Positions 1 to 9,660 of a stretch of DNA of 64,000 nt are shown piece after piece. The position numbers and the translations under genes were made by a program. Positions within the stretch are counted from its first letter, which is position 1. Each line of letters opens with the position of its first letter. The DNA is from Pelobacter sp. UBA6812. GTDB lineage: Bacteria > Desulfobacterota > Desulfuromonadia > Desulfuromonadales > Syntrophotaleaceae. Below the pieces are notes generated by a model. That model searched no databases and was not told where the DNA came from. It saw only the letters and a program-made list of their open reading frames with translations. The DNA lies in contig DKEW01000086.1 of NCBI GenBank assembly GCA_002452265.1, positions 44,027 through 108,026 of the forward strand. The letters run 5' to 3'.

Positions 1-2320
1 AGACAGACGAAAAAGCCGTATCGACAATGTCGACTCCCGCCTGGGCTGCCAGCAGCAGCGTAGCGCCACCGTTACTGGAGGTATCATGGGTATGCAGATG
101 GATGGGAATCCCGACTTCCTGTTTCAGGGCCTTCACCAGTTTTTCGGCAGCCAGCGGTTTGAGCAGTCCTGCCATATCTTTAATGGCAAGGATATGGGCA
201 CCCATGTTTTCCAGTTCCTTAGCCATATTCACATAGTACGAAAGCGGGTACTTGTCACGCTTGGGGTCCAGAATATCACCGGTATAGCAAATGGCCGCCT
301 CACATACGCCGCCCGACTTGCGCACCGCATCCATGGCCACCTGCATTCCTTTGGTCCAGTTCAAGGAATCGAAGACGCGAAACACGTCGATGCCGCTGGC
401 CGCAGCCTTGGCAACAAATTCACGCACGACGTTATCGGGATAGTTGCAATAGCCAACTGCGTTGGAAGCCCGCAGCAACATCTGAAACAGAACGTTGGGG
501 ATCTTCTCACGCAAACGATCGAGACGTTCCCAAGGATCCTCGCGCAGAAAACGCATCGCCACGTCAAAGGATGCCCCACCCCACATTTCCAGCGAAAAAA
601 GCCCGCTGCCGAGATGACTGGTGGCAGGCGCGATCTTTACCAGATCATGGGTTCTGAAACGGGTAGCCATCAACGACTGGTGCGCATCACGCATGGTGGT
701 ATCGGAAATCAACAACTGCTTCTGATCCAGCACCCACTTGGATAGGCCCTCAGGGCCTTTTTCGAGCAGGATATCGCGAGATCCTTTGGGCCGCGGCACA
801 TCATAGTGGATCTCAGGAATAGACGGTTCACGCAAATCTTTGTAACGAAGCGGTTTCTTAATGCCGGGATAACCATTAACTACCACATGCCCGATATAGG
901 CAAGCAGTTTGTTTGCTCTGTCGCGTTTTACCGGAATCTGGAACAGTTCCGGATGCATATCGATAAAAGAGGTATCGCAGGATCCGGCTAAAAAGGTCGG
1001 ATGATTGATAACATTATCCAGGAAACCGATGTTGCACTTGACGCCACGCAGGCGAAACTCCTCCAGAGCGCGAACGGTAGTCCGCGCCGCCTCGCGCAGG
1101 GTCAAACCCCAGCCACTAATCTTAACCAGCAACGAATCGTAATGAGGAGAGATCCGCGCACCAGGGAAAGCACTACCGGCGTCAAGCCGCACACCAAAAC
1201 CGCCAGGGCTGCGGTAAGCGGTAATGGTGCCGAAATCCGGCGAAAAGTTACGGGTCGGATCTTCCGTGGTAACACGCGCCTGAATGGCAAATCCGTTGAG
1301 CTGGATATCTTTCTGACTACGAATGCCGATCTCCGGGTCGTCCATGCGATAGCCTTCGGCTACGCGGATCTGTGCACGCACAAGATTTCGCCCAGTCACC
1401 ATTTCGGTCACGGTATGTTCGACCTGAATTCGGGTATTTACTTCAATAAAGTAGAAGTTACCTTCGGCGTCCATGAGGAATTCAACCGTACCGGCATTGA
1501 GGTAACCGACATGATTGGCGATACGCAGGGCGTGGTCGCACAACTCCTGACGCTTGGCAGCACTGAGATTAGGTGATGGCGCGATCTCAATGACCTTTTG
1601 ATGACGACGCTGGATGGAACAGTCGCGATCGTAAAAGTGCACAATGTTACCATACTTATCCCCAAGGATCTGAACCTCGACGTGCTTCGGATTCTCGATG
1701 AATTTTTCGAGAAAAACCGCCGCGTTGCCAAAGCAAGCCTTAGCTTCCGAAGCTGCAGAGCGCAACCCTTCCAGCAATTCCTGTCGGTTGCGGGCAATAC
1801 GCATGCCACGCCCCCCACCGCCGGCGGCGGCTTTAACCATAATGGGATAGCCACACTTGGCAGCGAACAACAAGGCTTCTTCTTCGCTGGTCACTGGCTT
1901 ATCGGTTCCCGGCACGACCGGAACGCCAGCCGCCAAGGCTACCTTACGAGCAGCAATCTTGTCACCTAACTGACGCTGGATCTCGGCACCGGGGCCGATC
2001 AGGGCGATACCGGCACGTTCACAGGCTTCAGCAAATTCAGGATTTTCCGAAAGGAAACCGTAACCGGGATGGATCGCATCGACATCCTTTTTTTTGGCCA
2101 GATCGATAATTTCATCGATCCCCAGGTAAGCCTCGATGGGCCCCTTACCCTTGCCTATGCGATACGATTCGTCTGCTTTATAGCGATGCAGGGAAACGCG
2201 GTCCTCTTCGGAATAAATGGCGACCGTCTTGATCCCCAATTCGATGCAGGCGCGAAAAATACGAATGGCGATTTCGCCGCGGTTGGCCGCCATAATTTTA
2301 TTAAACTTCTTAACTTCCAT
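1..2320 (-). CDS. pyc: Pyruvate carboxylase, N-terminal part (runs off the window edge)
   Basis: Biotin enzyme that carboxylates pyruvate to oxaloacetate, here feeding the TCA cycle and gluconeogenesis. About 773 codons are present and the 3' end, with the biotinyl domain, lies outside the window. I translated the frame from the start codon to base 2 without meeting a stop. The biotin carboxylase half shows HPGYGFLSENPEF, the ATP-binding KAAAGGGGRGMR and EVNTRIQVEHTVTE. The carboxyltransferase half shows DTTMRDAHQSL and HLHTHDTSSNGGATLL. Both halves lie in one chain, which marks the single-subunit enzyme rather than a two-subunit oxaloacetate decarboxylase. The ATG at 2320 follows GGAGG. The cytosolic biotin ligase needed to activate it may be the birA gene at 20550. 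Confidence 0.95.
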   Translation of the reverse strand, partial: MEVKKFNKIMAANRGEIAIRIFRACIELGIKTVAIYSEEDRVSLHRYKADESYRIGKGKGPIEAYLGIDEIIDLAKKKDVDAIHPGYGFLSENPEFAEACERAGIALIGPGAEIQRQLGDKIAARKVALAAGVPVVPGTDKPVTSEEEALLFAAKCGYPIMVKAAAGGGGRGMRIARNRQELLEGLRSAASEAKACFGNAAVFLEKFIENPKHVEVQILGDKYGNIVHFYDRDCSIQRRHQKVIEIAPSPNLSAAKRQELCDHALRIANHVGYLNAGTVEFLMDAEGNFYFIEVNTRIQVEHTVTEMVTGRNLVRAQIRVAEGYRMDDPEIGIRSQKDIQLNGFAIQARVTTEDPTRNFSPDFGTITAYRSPGGFGVRLDAGSAFPGARISPHYDSLLVKISGWGLTLREAARTTVRALEEFRLRGVKCNIGFLDNVINHPTFLAGSCDTSFIDMHPELFQIPVKRDRANKLLAYIGHVVVNGYPGIKKPLRYKDLREPSIPEIHYDVPRPKGSRDILLEKGPEGLSKWVLDQKQLLISDTTMRDAHQSLMATRFRTHDLVKIAPATSHLGSGLFSLEMWGGASFDVAMRFLREDPWERLDRLREKIPNVLFQMLLRASNAVGYCNYPDNVVREFVAKAAASGIDVFRVFDSLNWTKGMQVAMDAVRKSGGVCEAAICYTGDILDPKRDKYPLSYYVNMAKELENMGAHILAIKDMAGLLKPLAAEKLVKALKQEVGIPIHLHTHDTSSNGGATLLLAAQAGVDIVDTAFSSV

Positions 2321-2462
2321 GAAACAAACCTCCAGTTGCTAGGTGTTTGGACCGACCGGGCACTTTACCAAAATCATAGGCCCAAATCAATATTCTCGTT
2401 ATTAAGCATCAGTACAATAATCAAAACCCACAGAGTCACCCATCCAGCAACAATTCAAATAA

Positions 2463-2482
2463 AAACCTGGACTGAAAGGTTT
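2463..2482 (-). terminator. Weak terminator candidate after the slipin gene
   Basis: AAACCT and AGGTTT form a 6-bp inverted repeat. Read on the minus strand it is followed by TTATTTG. It sits about 20 bases past the slipin stop. The stem is short, so this is tentative. Confidence 0.35.
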
Positions 2483-2502
2483 CGTTTTACGGGAGATCGT
2501 AC

Positions 2503-3252
2503 TTATTCTTTCTCACGTAACCCTAAAAAAGGTTTAACAAGATCCAACGGAAATGGAAAAATCACCGTCGAACTGTTTTCCGTCGCAACTTCGGTCAAAG
2601 TCTGCAGATAGCGCAGCTGCAGAGCGCCCGGCTGTGAGGCAATAATTTCGGCGGCATCGGTAAGTTTTTGCGCTGCCTGATATTCACCTTCGGCATGAAT
2701 AACCTTAGAGCGTCGCTCACGTTCAGCTTCAGCCTGCCGGGCCATGGCGCGTTGCATCTCAACCGGAAGATCCACATGCTTGATCTCTACATTGGAGACT
2801 TTCACACCCCAGGGATCGGTTTGACGATCCAGAATTTCCTGAAGGTGACGGTTGATGCTGTCGCGATGGGCGAGCAATTCATCCAGTTCGGACTGTCCCA
2901 GGACGCTACGCAAGGAGGTCTGAGCCAATTGACTGGTAGCGTAAAGGTAATTTTCCACCTCAATGATCGATTTATCGGGATGAACAACACGGAAATATAT
3001 AACCGCATTGACCTTGATCGAAACATTATCCTTGGTGATGACATCCTGTGGGGGGACGTCCATCGCCACAGTGCGCAGACTGATTTTCATCAACCTGTCG
3101 ACCACGGGGATAATGAACCGCAAACCGGGTCCTTTCACCCCGCTGAAACGCCCAAGGCGAAACACCACGCCTCGCTCGTATTCATAGATTACCTTAATGG
3201 CACTGGAAACGATCAAAGCCAACAAGACCAGAATGATAACGGGATAAATCAT
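2503..3252 (-). CDS. Slipin/stomatin-like SPFH-domain membrane protein
   Basis: This 249-residue protein has one N-terminal membrane segment (about residues 3-20). It is followed by an SPFH domain with the family patterns [26 protein letters not shown] and [18 protein letters not shown], then an alanine/glutamate-rich coiled helix (about 165-210) around [17 protein letters not shown]. Slipins oligomerise on the cytoplasmic membrane. The start overlaps the NfeD stop as ATGA, so the two are translationally coupled. NfeD-slipin is a known gene pair in which the NfeD protease cleaves the slipin C-terminus. The physiological role here is not shown by the sequence. Confidence 0.9.
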   Translation of the reverse strand: MIYPVIILVLLALIVSSAIKVIYEYERGVVFRLGRFSGVKGPGLRFIIPVVDRLMKISLRTVAMDVPPQDVITKDNVSIKVNAVIYFRVVHPDKSIIEVENYLYATSQLAQTSLRSVLGQSELDELLAHRDSINRHLQEILDRQTDPWGVKVSNVEIKHVDLPVEMQRAMARQAEAERERRSKVIHAEGEYQAAQKLTDAAEIIASQPGALQLRYLQTLTEVATENSSTVIFPFPLDLVKPFLGLREKE

Positions 3253-4652
3253 TTGCCAACCTCCTTGTCGGAACCTGACGTTAGGTTTGTGGGGCGCACA
3301 CTGGAGTCCTCATTTCCCCGGCGTACTTCCAGGCGCATGTCATCCGCCAGACGCACCACCTCGATGACCTCCCCGGCCGCAATCGGTTCGGCGGAAAAGG
3401 CCGTCCAATATTCGCCGTGGACAAACACCTGCCCACTGCGATGCACATCGGTAAGCGCCTCGCCGATCAGTCCGGCCATACCTTCCCGGCCGGATACGAA
3501 CTTTCGACGTTGTGTCCGTACGACAAAGTAGAGCACAAGCAGACAAAAACCGGTGGTAACCAATACCGTACTGGCGATGACCGCCCTTGAAAGCTTAACA
3601 AACGGGTCCGAGTGTTCAAACAGCATCAGAGACCCCAAGGTCATACTGACCATGCCACCGACCGTAAGCATGCCAAAAGACGTCACCTTAACTTCAAGAA
3701 CGAACAGCACCAGAGCCAATAGAATCAGCAGCATCCCGACATAGTTGACAGGCAGGGTCTGGAAGGCGAACAACGCGAGCAACAAAGCAATGGCTCCGAC
3801 GGCACCCGGCAGGATCACCCCGGGTTGGGAAATTTCAAAGAACACACCGAGCATGCCCAGCATGAGCAGCATATAAGCAACATTGGGATCGCTGATCGCG
3901 TTGAGAATCTTCTGTCGCCAGTCCATGGTTGCAAACACTACCGAGGCACCCTGACAGGTCAGCACTTTTGCCTGGTCTGCGCGGAAATACTTGCGACCAT
4001 CAAGCTTTTGCAAAAGATCAGGCACATCTTCTGCGATCAGGTCTATGACCCCATGTTTCAAGGCTTCATCCGCAGAAATAGACAGGCTGTCCCGCACCAT
4101 CTTTTCTGCCCAATCTTGATTGCGCCCCCTGCGGGCCGCAAGACTCCGCGCGTAAGCAGCGGCATCCTCTACCACCTTGCTCATCATGACGTCATCAGGG
4201 GCCTTCTGTCCGCCACCGATAGCCACAGGATGGGCAGCACCGATATTGGTACCAGGTGCCATTACGGCAAAATCGGAGGCCAGACTTATAAGCGCTCCAG
4301 CAGAGGCAGCCCGTGCTCCGGAGGGCGCCACATAGACTACCACGGGTATTTCCGATCCGAGGATACCCTTAATGATCTGGCGCATGGCACTGTCCAGACC
4401 TCCGGGAGTATCGAGCTCCATCAGAAAGGCCGCAGCATTTTCACGGTTGACGCGAACAAGTTGTTCCGTTACATATTCAGCAACAACGGGACTAACAGGC
4501 CCTGATATTCGCACCGCAGCGATATAAGGACGATCCTGCGCAAGGCCGAATGCCTCCCGATGAGCGAACAGAAAGCTTCCAAGGCAGAGCAGCAGCAATA
4601 CCGCACTGAGCCGGCAAATAAGCACCTTATAGGGACCCAAAGCGTCAAACAT
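3249..4652 (-). CDS. NfeD-family membrane serine protease (long, NfeD1b type)
   Basis: The order is an N-terminal hydrophobic segment (about 12-30), a ClpP/S49-like protease domain, a block of hydrophobic helices (about 235-375) and a C-terminal OB-fold-like NfeD domain. The Ser-Lys dyad is recognisable: Ser117 in ARAASAGA and Lys159 in MMSKVVEDA. Their 42-residue spacing fits the archaeal PH1510 family. The ATG at 4652 is preferred because AGGAAGG lies upstream at a usable distance; a GTG at 4664 overlaps that SD and is less likely. It is cotranscribed with the slipin. It is expected to cleave hydrophobic peptide stretches in the membrane. Confidence 0.88.
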   Translation of the reverse strand: MFDALGPYKVLICRLSAVLLLLCLGSFLFAHREAFGLAQDRPYIAAVRISGPVSPVVAEYVTEQLVRVNRENAAAFLMELDTPGGLDSAMRQIIKGILGSEIPVVVYVAPSGARAASAGALISLASDFAVMAPGTNIGAAHPVAIGGGQKAPDDVMMSKVVEDAAAYARSLAARRGRNQDWAEKMVRDSLSISADEALKHGVIDLIAEDVPDLLQKLDGRKYFRADQAKVLTCQGASVVFATMDWRQKILNAISDPNVAYMLLMLGMLGVFFEISQPGVILPGAVGAIALLLALFAFQTLPVNYVGMLLILLALVLFVLEVKVTSFGMLTVGGMVSMTLGSLMLFEHSDPFVKLSRAVIASTVLVTTGFCLLVLYFVVRTQRRKFVSGREGMAGLIGEALTDVHRSGQVFVHGEYWTAFSAEPIAAGEVIEVVRLADDMRLEVRRGNEDSSVRPTNLTSGSDKEVGK

Positions 4653-4708
4653 TTGAACAACCACCTTCCTTTTGCGCCATTTTTTTAACGCAGGCCTTGC
4701 GAAGACCG

Positions 4709-4737
4709 TTGAGACGTGGTAGCTTCGCTACTATACC
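4709..4737 (+). promoter_or_regulatory. Sigma-70-type promoter candidate for the response regulator
   Basis: TTGAGA and TATACC are separated by 17 bases. The -10 ends 42 bases before the ATG at 4780. A small GTAGC-TTC-GCTAC hairpin sits inside the spacer. It lies in the divergent gap between nfeD and the regulator. Confidence 0.45.
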
Positions 4738-4779
4738 GTCAATCGAATGACAAACCAACCCTTTTCTGCAGGCGGCACC

Positions 4780-6162
4780 ATGAAAAACATATCACAGATT
4801 CTGGTCATTGAAGATGAAGCTGCCAATCGTGAGGCCATCGCCCTGCTGCTCGAAGGCGCCGGCTACGAAGTCACCACGGCAGAATCAGGAGAAAAAGCTC
4901 TCGAGATACTAGCCAAAACTCCTTTTGAGGTCATCCTTACAGACCTGTTCCTTCCCGGGGTCAGCGGCATCGAAATATTGAAACGGGTCAAGGAGCAGTG
5001 GCCTTTTACCAATGTCATCCTGATTACCGGTAAGGCCTCCGCCGAATCGGCCGTCGAGGCCATGAAAGAAGGAGCCTTTGACTATATTACCAAGCCTTTG
5101 CATTTCGAAAAGCTACAGGTCATCATCGGCAAGGCCCTGGAAAAAAGTCGCCTGGTAGCGGAAAATCTCTATTTGCGGCAGCAATTACGAGGCAAATACC
5201 GGTTCGACAACATGATCGGCAACAGCCTGGCCATGCAGCATGTTTTTTCCCGCATGGAAAAAATCGTCCATACCGACTCGACTATCCTCATTCTTGGCGA
5301 ATCCGGAACCGGCAAGGAACTGGTCGCCAAAGCCATTCACTATAACGGCCACCGCAAGGAAAAGCCGTTCATAGCAATAAATTGTGGAGCGATTCCGGCT
5401 GAATTACTGGAAAGCGAACTCTTCGGCCACATACGAGGCGCCTTTACCGGAGCGGTCGCCGACAAAATAGGAAAATTTCAGCAGGCGCATCAAGGCACCA
5501 TTTTTCTCGATGAAATTGGCACCATGCCTTTGCACCTGCAGATGAAGCTGTTACGGGTATTACAGGAACAGGAGGTAGAAAAAGTCGGCTCCTCAAAGAA
5601 AATCAAGCTGGACGTGCGTGTGATTTCAGCCACCAACGTCAATCTTGAGGAGGAGGTAGAGCAGGGACATTTTCGCAAAGATCTCTACTACCGCTTGAAC
5701 GTTATCCCCATTCCGCTACCGCCGCTTCGCGAAAGACGCGAGGATATTGCTCTATTATCCCGCCATTTTCTTCAAAAAATCTGTAGCGAAATGAAACGAC
5801 CACTCCTTTCCATCACTCCTGCTGCCATGATCTGCCTTGAGAATTATCACTGGCCGGGAAACGTGCGCGAACTGGAAAACGTCATTGAGAGAACCGTGAC
5901 CCTGACGGAAGGATCGGCTATCGGCAGAAGTGATCTGCCGACCAACATCAGCGGTTCCTGCCGCGAAGATGAAGAACCGCAGATTTCCTGCCCCCGACTT
6001 ACCGAAGCAGGCCTGGATATGCCACAGATCATTGAAGGGATTGAACGGTGCATGATCAAGGCCGCCATGGAGCTCAGTGGTGGCGTCAAAGCCCGCGCCG
6101 CCGAACTGCTGAACATCAAGCGCACAACTTTGGTTGAGAAAATCAAACGGCTCAGTCTTTAG
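4780..6162 (+). CDS. Sigma-54-dependent response regulator (NtrC family)
   Basis: This is a transcription activator of about 460 residues. The receiver domain (1-125) keeps the acidic pair in VIEDE and the phosphoacceptor Asp in LTDLFLPG. The central AAA+ domain has Walker [14 protein letters not shown], the sigma-54 contact loop GAFTGA and FLDEIG. The C-terminal Fis-type helix-turn-helix ends in ARAAELLNIKRTTLVEKI. I prefer the ATG at 4780 over an in-frame ATG at 4747 because the receiver domain starts right after it. No histidine kinase is adjacent, so the partner is unknown. The HEAT and HD-GYP genes follow on the same strand after 68 bases and may be its targets or its pathway partners. 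Confidence 0.9.
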   Translation: MKNISQILVIEDEAANREAIALLLEGAGYEVTTAESGEKALEILAKTPFEVILTDLFLPGVSGIEILKRVKEQWPFTNVILITGKASAESAVEAMKEGAFDYITKPLHFEKLQVIIGKALEKSRLVAENLYLRQQLRGKYRFDNMIGNSLAMQHVFSRMEKIVHTDSTILILGESGTGKELVAKAIHYNGHRKEKPFIAINCGAIPAELLESELFGHIRGAFTGAVADKIGKFQQAHQGTIFLDEIGTMPLHLQMKLLRVLQEQEVEKVGSSKKIKLDVRVISATNVNLEEEVEQGHFRKDLYYRLNVIPIPLPPLRERREDIALLSRHFLQKICSEMKRPLLSITPAAMICLENYHWPGNVRELENVIERTVTLTEGSAIGRSDLPTNISGSCREDEEPQISCPRLTEAGLDMPQIIEGIERCMIKAAMELSGGVKARAAELLNIKRTTLVEKIKRLSL

Positions 6163-6230
6163 GAACGAGACCTTTTGCCAGCTGTTTTAGTTAGTCTGAC
6201 TGCGTAGCTTTTGAAGAGGGGGGGGACTGT

Positions 6231-8432
6231 TTGGCCTGGGAAACGTCTAACGCATCCGCAACACCCCCACTGGATACCAAGGCATTATCCAACCTCATCT
6301 ACCAGTTGAATATTGTCCGAAGGCAGGTCAGTGCCTATCCACCGGGACACCAGGTCATCCTTTCCGCCGCCGACAGAACCCTCAAGGTTCTGGCAAACCT
6401 TAAGACCACCACTCCACAAATCACCATTGGAATAGCCAGAGATCGACTGATGCTCGGCGCAACGCCACTGGACCCCAAAAATCCGGTCTATCGCGAATAT
6501 GCTCGAGCCTTGTTTTCCCATGGGATAGTGGCCCTGACGATTCACCTTGATCTGAGTGCTGAGGAACTCTGCACTTTATGCAGACTCATAGCCCGAAAAC
6601 CCGAAGACATCCTCGCACAAGGTGGCATTGTAGCAGCGGCCACCGCGGCCAACATCATTCACGCCAAAGTTACTCCGCTCGCTCACAATCAGTTTCGCAC
6701 CACCGGCATTTTACAGCTGAACGACAATGAACGTGCGGCACAAAGCGATACTGTAAAGCCATGGGATCGTTTTGTGGGCACCCTGCTTGCGCCTGCTCAT
6801 CCCCCCCAAGCCGGACCCTGGCCTACTGAGATCATAGTAACACCTGAAAAACTGGCAGGTATCTTAAGTACAGAGGAATCGGACTGTCTCACGAAAGACA
6901 CAGGTGAATACGATAAAGCCATCACAACTTTTCTGCGCGATCTGGACCGTGAAAACCTGTCCCACCACCAGCATGATGAGTTGCTGGATAAATTCAGAAT
7001 ATTTGTCAACGAACTACAACCGGAATTAAGGCAGCAGTTTTTATCAAGTACCGTTTCCATACTTGGCATGCACGAAACGCAAGCAGGTGCCCTATTGAGC
7101 CGCTTTCCCAGCACTCTTCTGCTGGACACCCTCAACGATCTGAATGCACGGCAAGCCGACATCCCGCCCTTTATCCTGCAGACGCTAAGCCAGTTGAGTT
7201 GCGCAGGGCCAACGTTGGAAACTCCGCAGACACAAAAAAATCCCGCCGGTCTGCAATCGTTCACAGCAGAGCACTTCCAACAGGTATTTGCAGAGCACCG
7301 TGCCAATGACTTTGTACCGGAGGACTATCAATCGTTACTGCGCGGGTTTCCAAACCACCGACCGGTACCAGTGTTGCCACCTGATGTTATTGAAGGTCTC
7401 ACCGAAAGCATCCATGACCAAACCATGGAACGACGACTTTGCGCGATCATCAGCCACATGATGCAACATTTTGAAGAACCCCAATGTCAGGCTGCATTAA
7501 AAAATCACCTTTCACCCCTTATCCAGCATTTTATCGACACTGGCGACTTTGCAGCCTTAATCGATCTGCACAGACAAGCAGACTCCTTCACTCAGGCGTC
7601 GAGAACATTGGCTAAAGACAACCTGACCGCTAGCTTTTCCAGCTACAGGTTTACGCGTGAAATAGTTCGCAGCTTATCTCTATGGCCCCAGACCAAACGC
7701 CAAGAAATTTTTGAATTGATGCTTCAGGTAGGAGCACCATTTGTCCCAATCCTGTTGGACCAGCTTGGCGAGGAACAGGACCGTTCGGTGCGATCCCGTT
7801 ATCTGAAGTTGCTTGGAGACATGGGGCCGATCATCCGCCAGGAGGTCTTGAGTCGCCTGCACGATGAACGCTGGCACATGGTTCGCAACCTTGTTGTGTT
7901 ACTGCGCGGACTTGACGATCCGGAACTCATGGATACCATGGCACCACTGTTGCAACATCCACACGAACGTGTCCGGCAAGAGGCATTGAAAACGGCCTTT
8001 TACTTCAAAGATGCCCGGGCCGATGATGCCCTCCTTAAGGAGTTAAAGCGCACCACGGATCTGCCGCCTGCATGGGCCATCGGACTGGCCCGACATTCTC
8101 AGGATACAAGAGTTTTTCAAAGACTCGTCGATCTGCTGCAACAAACCAGCCTCAGCAACGAAAGCTTAAGCATACGCCTTGCCGTGGTGGCGACCCTGGC
8201 AGACATCGGCAACCCAATCGCTTTGAATGCGTTAGAACAAGTTCTCTTCAGTTTCAGCATTTGCCATCCGCGCCGCCATAAACGCTTGCAGGCACAGATC
8301 CTGGCAAGTCTTAAAAACTACCCCTGTGAAGCCACCAAATCACTTTATCGGCGTCTCGATCGCAGTGTGCGACCCGATCTGGCGGAGCTGCGCCACATCT
8401 CTGGGCCTATCAATCGTGGAACCGCATCATGA
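6231..8432 (+). CDS. Large HEAT-repeat protein with an N-terminal domain shared with the next gene
   Basis: This is a 733-residue soluble protein with no signal peptide or membrane segment. Residues about 15-130 form a domain with the order YPPGHQVIL, then ITIGIARDRLMLG, then YREYARALFSHGIVALTI. The same order recurs in the HD-GYP protein downstream. The C-terminal third (about 480-710) has helical HEAT/PBS-type repeats such as RSRYLKLLGDMGP and RVRQEALKTAFYFKD, which usually act as protein-binding scaffolds. The start is TTG with a strong GAAGAGGGGGG just upstream. The stop overlaps the next ATG as ATGA, so the two proteins are made together. The function is unknown; a scaffold or regulator acting with the HD-GYP protein is inference. 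Confidence 0.82.
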   Translation: MAWETSNASATPPLDTKALSNLIYQLNIVRRQVSAYPPGHQVILSAADRTLKVLANLKTTTPQITIGIARDRLMLGATPLDPKNPVYREYARALFSHGIVALTIHLDLSAEELCTLCRLIARKPEDILAQGGIVAAATAANIIHAKVTPLAHNQFRTTGILQLNDNERAAQSDTVKPWDRFVGTLLAPAHPPQAGPWPTEIIVTPEKLAGILSTEESDCLTKDTGEYDKAITTFLRDLDRENLSHHQHDELLDKFRIFVNELQPELRQQFLSSTVSILGMHETQAGALLSRFPSTLLLDTLNDLNARQADIPPFILQTLSQLSCAGPTLETPQTQKNPAGLQSFTAEHFQQVFAEHRANDFVPEDYQSLLRGFPNHRPVPVLPPDVIEGLTESIHDQTMERRLCAIISHMMQHFEEPQCQAALKNHLSPLIQHFIDTGDFAALIDLHRQADSFTQASRTLAKDNLTASFSSYRFTREIVRSLSLWPQTKRQEIFELMLQVGAPFVPILLDQLGEEQDRSVRSRYLKLLGDMGPIIRQEVLSRLHDERWHMVRNLVVLLRGLDDPELMDTMAPLLQHPHERVRQEALKTAFYFKDARADDALLKELKRTTDLPPAWAIGLARHSQDTRVFQRLVDLLQQTSLSNESLSIRLAVVATLADIGNPIALNALEQVLFSFSICHPRRHKRLQAQILASLKNYPCEATKSLYRRLDRSVRPDLAELRHISGPINRGTAS

Positions 8433-9568
8433 AGCCTGCTACCCTGGCAGAATTGCAAAACGCCCTGCGTCATCTGGTAACAGCTGTCGCCAATGCCAAG
8501 TTGTACAGCCTTGACCACCCACAAATCAAACGGCTCTGCGAAGCTGCGCGCCGTTGTTTTGACAACCTTTTAAAAGGGCGCAGAGTTCTGTCCCTGCTGA
8601 TTGTTGAAGGGGAAATTCTTTTCGAGGACTTCCCCGTGCCACCGGGACTACATACGCAAAAATTCGCGCGACTCATGGAACAACATCGCATTAACCGCAT
8701 CATCATATCTCCGGGCGTAGAAAATGACGAACTTCGTGAACTGATAATGTTTCTTGTTGCGACTGACAACCACCAGCCCACCTGTAGCCATCTACGGTTT
8801 GAAACCCTGGCAACTCATGAAACCTCACAATCAATCATGCCTGTTCATGCATCGCTCCCGGATGATAACGACGCGCTGCAGGCACTAAAGATCGACAGTC
8901 ATGGTCGTCTGGCAGAAATTTTCCAGGGATTCGGCCGCCAAAAAACCATTAAGATGACCGGCCTGGCCGAAATCGTGAGCGGATTTATCAACGCGTTTCA
9001 TCGTGAAACCCCGTCGCTCCTGGCCCTCATGCCTTTGCGATCCATGGATGAATACACCTTCACTCATGGCCTCAATGTGTGCCTGCTAAACTTGGCCCAG
9101 GCCATGCACCTTGGCATACAAGGCGTCTTGTTGCACGATATCGGTATCGCCGCGTTGCTGCATGACATCGGGAAACTTCATATCCCCATGGAGATCCTGG
9201 ATAAACCGGGGAAATTAGATGAAAGGGAGTGGGCCATCATGAAAGAACATCCCATCGCAGGGGCGCGCCGTTTGCTCGACTGTCCGGGCGTCCCGCAACT
9301 GGCCATCGTCACCGCCTTTGAACACCATTTGCGTTATGATTTAAGCGGCTATCCCGGCGTATCGGGCAACTGGCGCCAACATCTATGCAGCCAGATGACA
9401 ACCATTGCCGATACCTACGATGCACTGCGAACAAAACGACCCTACAAGCCAGCAAAACCCGCCGAGCAATGTGCCGCTATTCTTCAGGAATTGGCAGGCC
9501 GCGAGTTGCATCCCCAACTGACGGCAAACTTCCTGTGTCTGCTTGAGCAAGTTACCGTTGCCCCCTGA
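8429..9568 (+). CDS. HD-GYP domain protein (putative cyclic di-GMP phosphodiesterase)
   Basis: This protein has 379 residues. Residues about 10-125 repeat the N-terminal domain of the HEAT protein (YSLDHPQI, LLIVEGEILFED, KFARLMEQHRINRIII). The HD-GYP domain (about 195-365) shows YTFTHGLNVCLL, LLHDIGK, KEHPIAGA and FEHHLRYDLSGYPG. Metal-binding HD, HP and HH residues are present. The usual HHExxDGxGYP is altered to HHLRYDLSGYP, so the Glu and the DG glycine are replaced. The protein may therefore degrade cyclic di-GMP or only bind it. It is cytoplasmic, translationally coupled to the HEAT gene, and followed by a terminator-like hairpin. Confidence 0.87.
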   Translation: MKPATLAELQNALRHLVTAVANAKLYSLDHPQIKRLCEAARRCFDNLLKGRRVLSLLIVEGEILFEDFPVPPGLHTQKFARLMEQHRINRIIISPGVENDELRELIMFLVATDNHQPTCSHLRFETLATHETSQSIMPVHASLPDDNDALQALKIDSHGRLAEIFQGFGRQKTIKMTGLAEIVSGFINAFHRETPSLLALMPLRSMDEYTFTHGLNVCLLNLAQAMHLGIQGVLLHDIGIAALLHDIGKLHIPMEILDKPGKLDEREWAIMKEHPIAGARRLLDCPGVPQLAIVTAFEHHLRYDLSGYPGVSGNWRQHLCSQMTTIADTYDALRTKRPYKPAKPAEQCAAILQELAGRELHPQLTANFLCLLEQVTVAP

Positions 9569-9574
9569 ATGGCA

Positions 9575-9596
9575 AACACCCGCAGCTGCGGGCGTT
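9575..9596 (+). terminator. Hairpin at the end of the regulator-HEAT-HD-GYP set
   Basis: AACACCCGCAGCTGCGGGCGTT is close to a perfect palindrome lying 7 bases after the HD-GYP stop. It is followed by GATATCTTTTATT, a weak T-tract. Confidence 0.5.
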
Positions 9597-9660
9597 GATA
9601 TCTTTTATTCTATGAAAATGGGTCCCAGGACCAGTCACTCGCACCGCGACCTGACGACTG

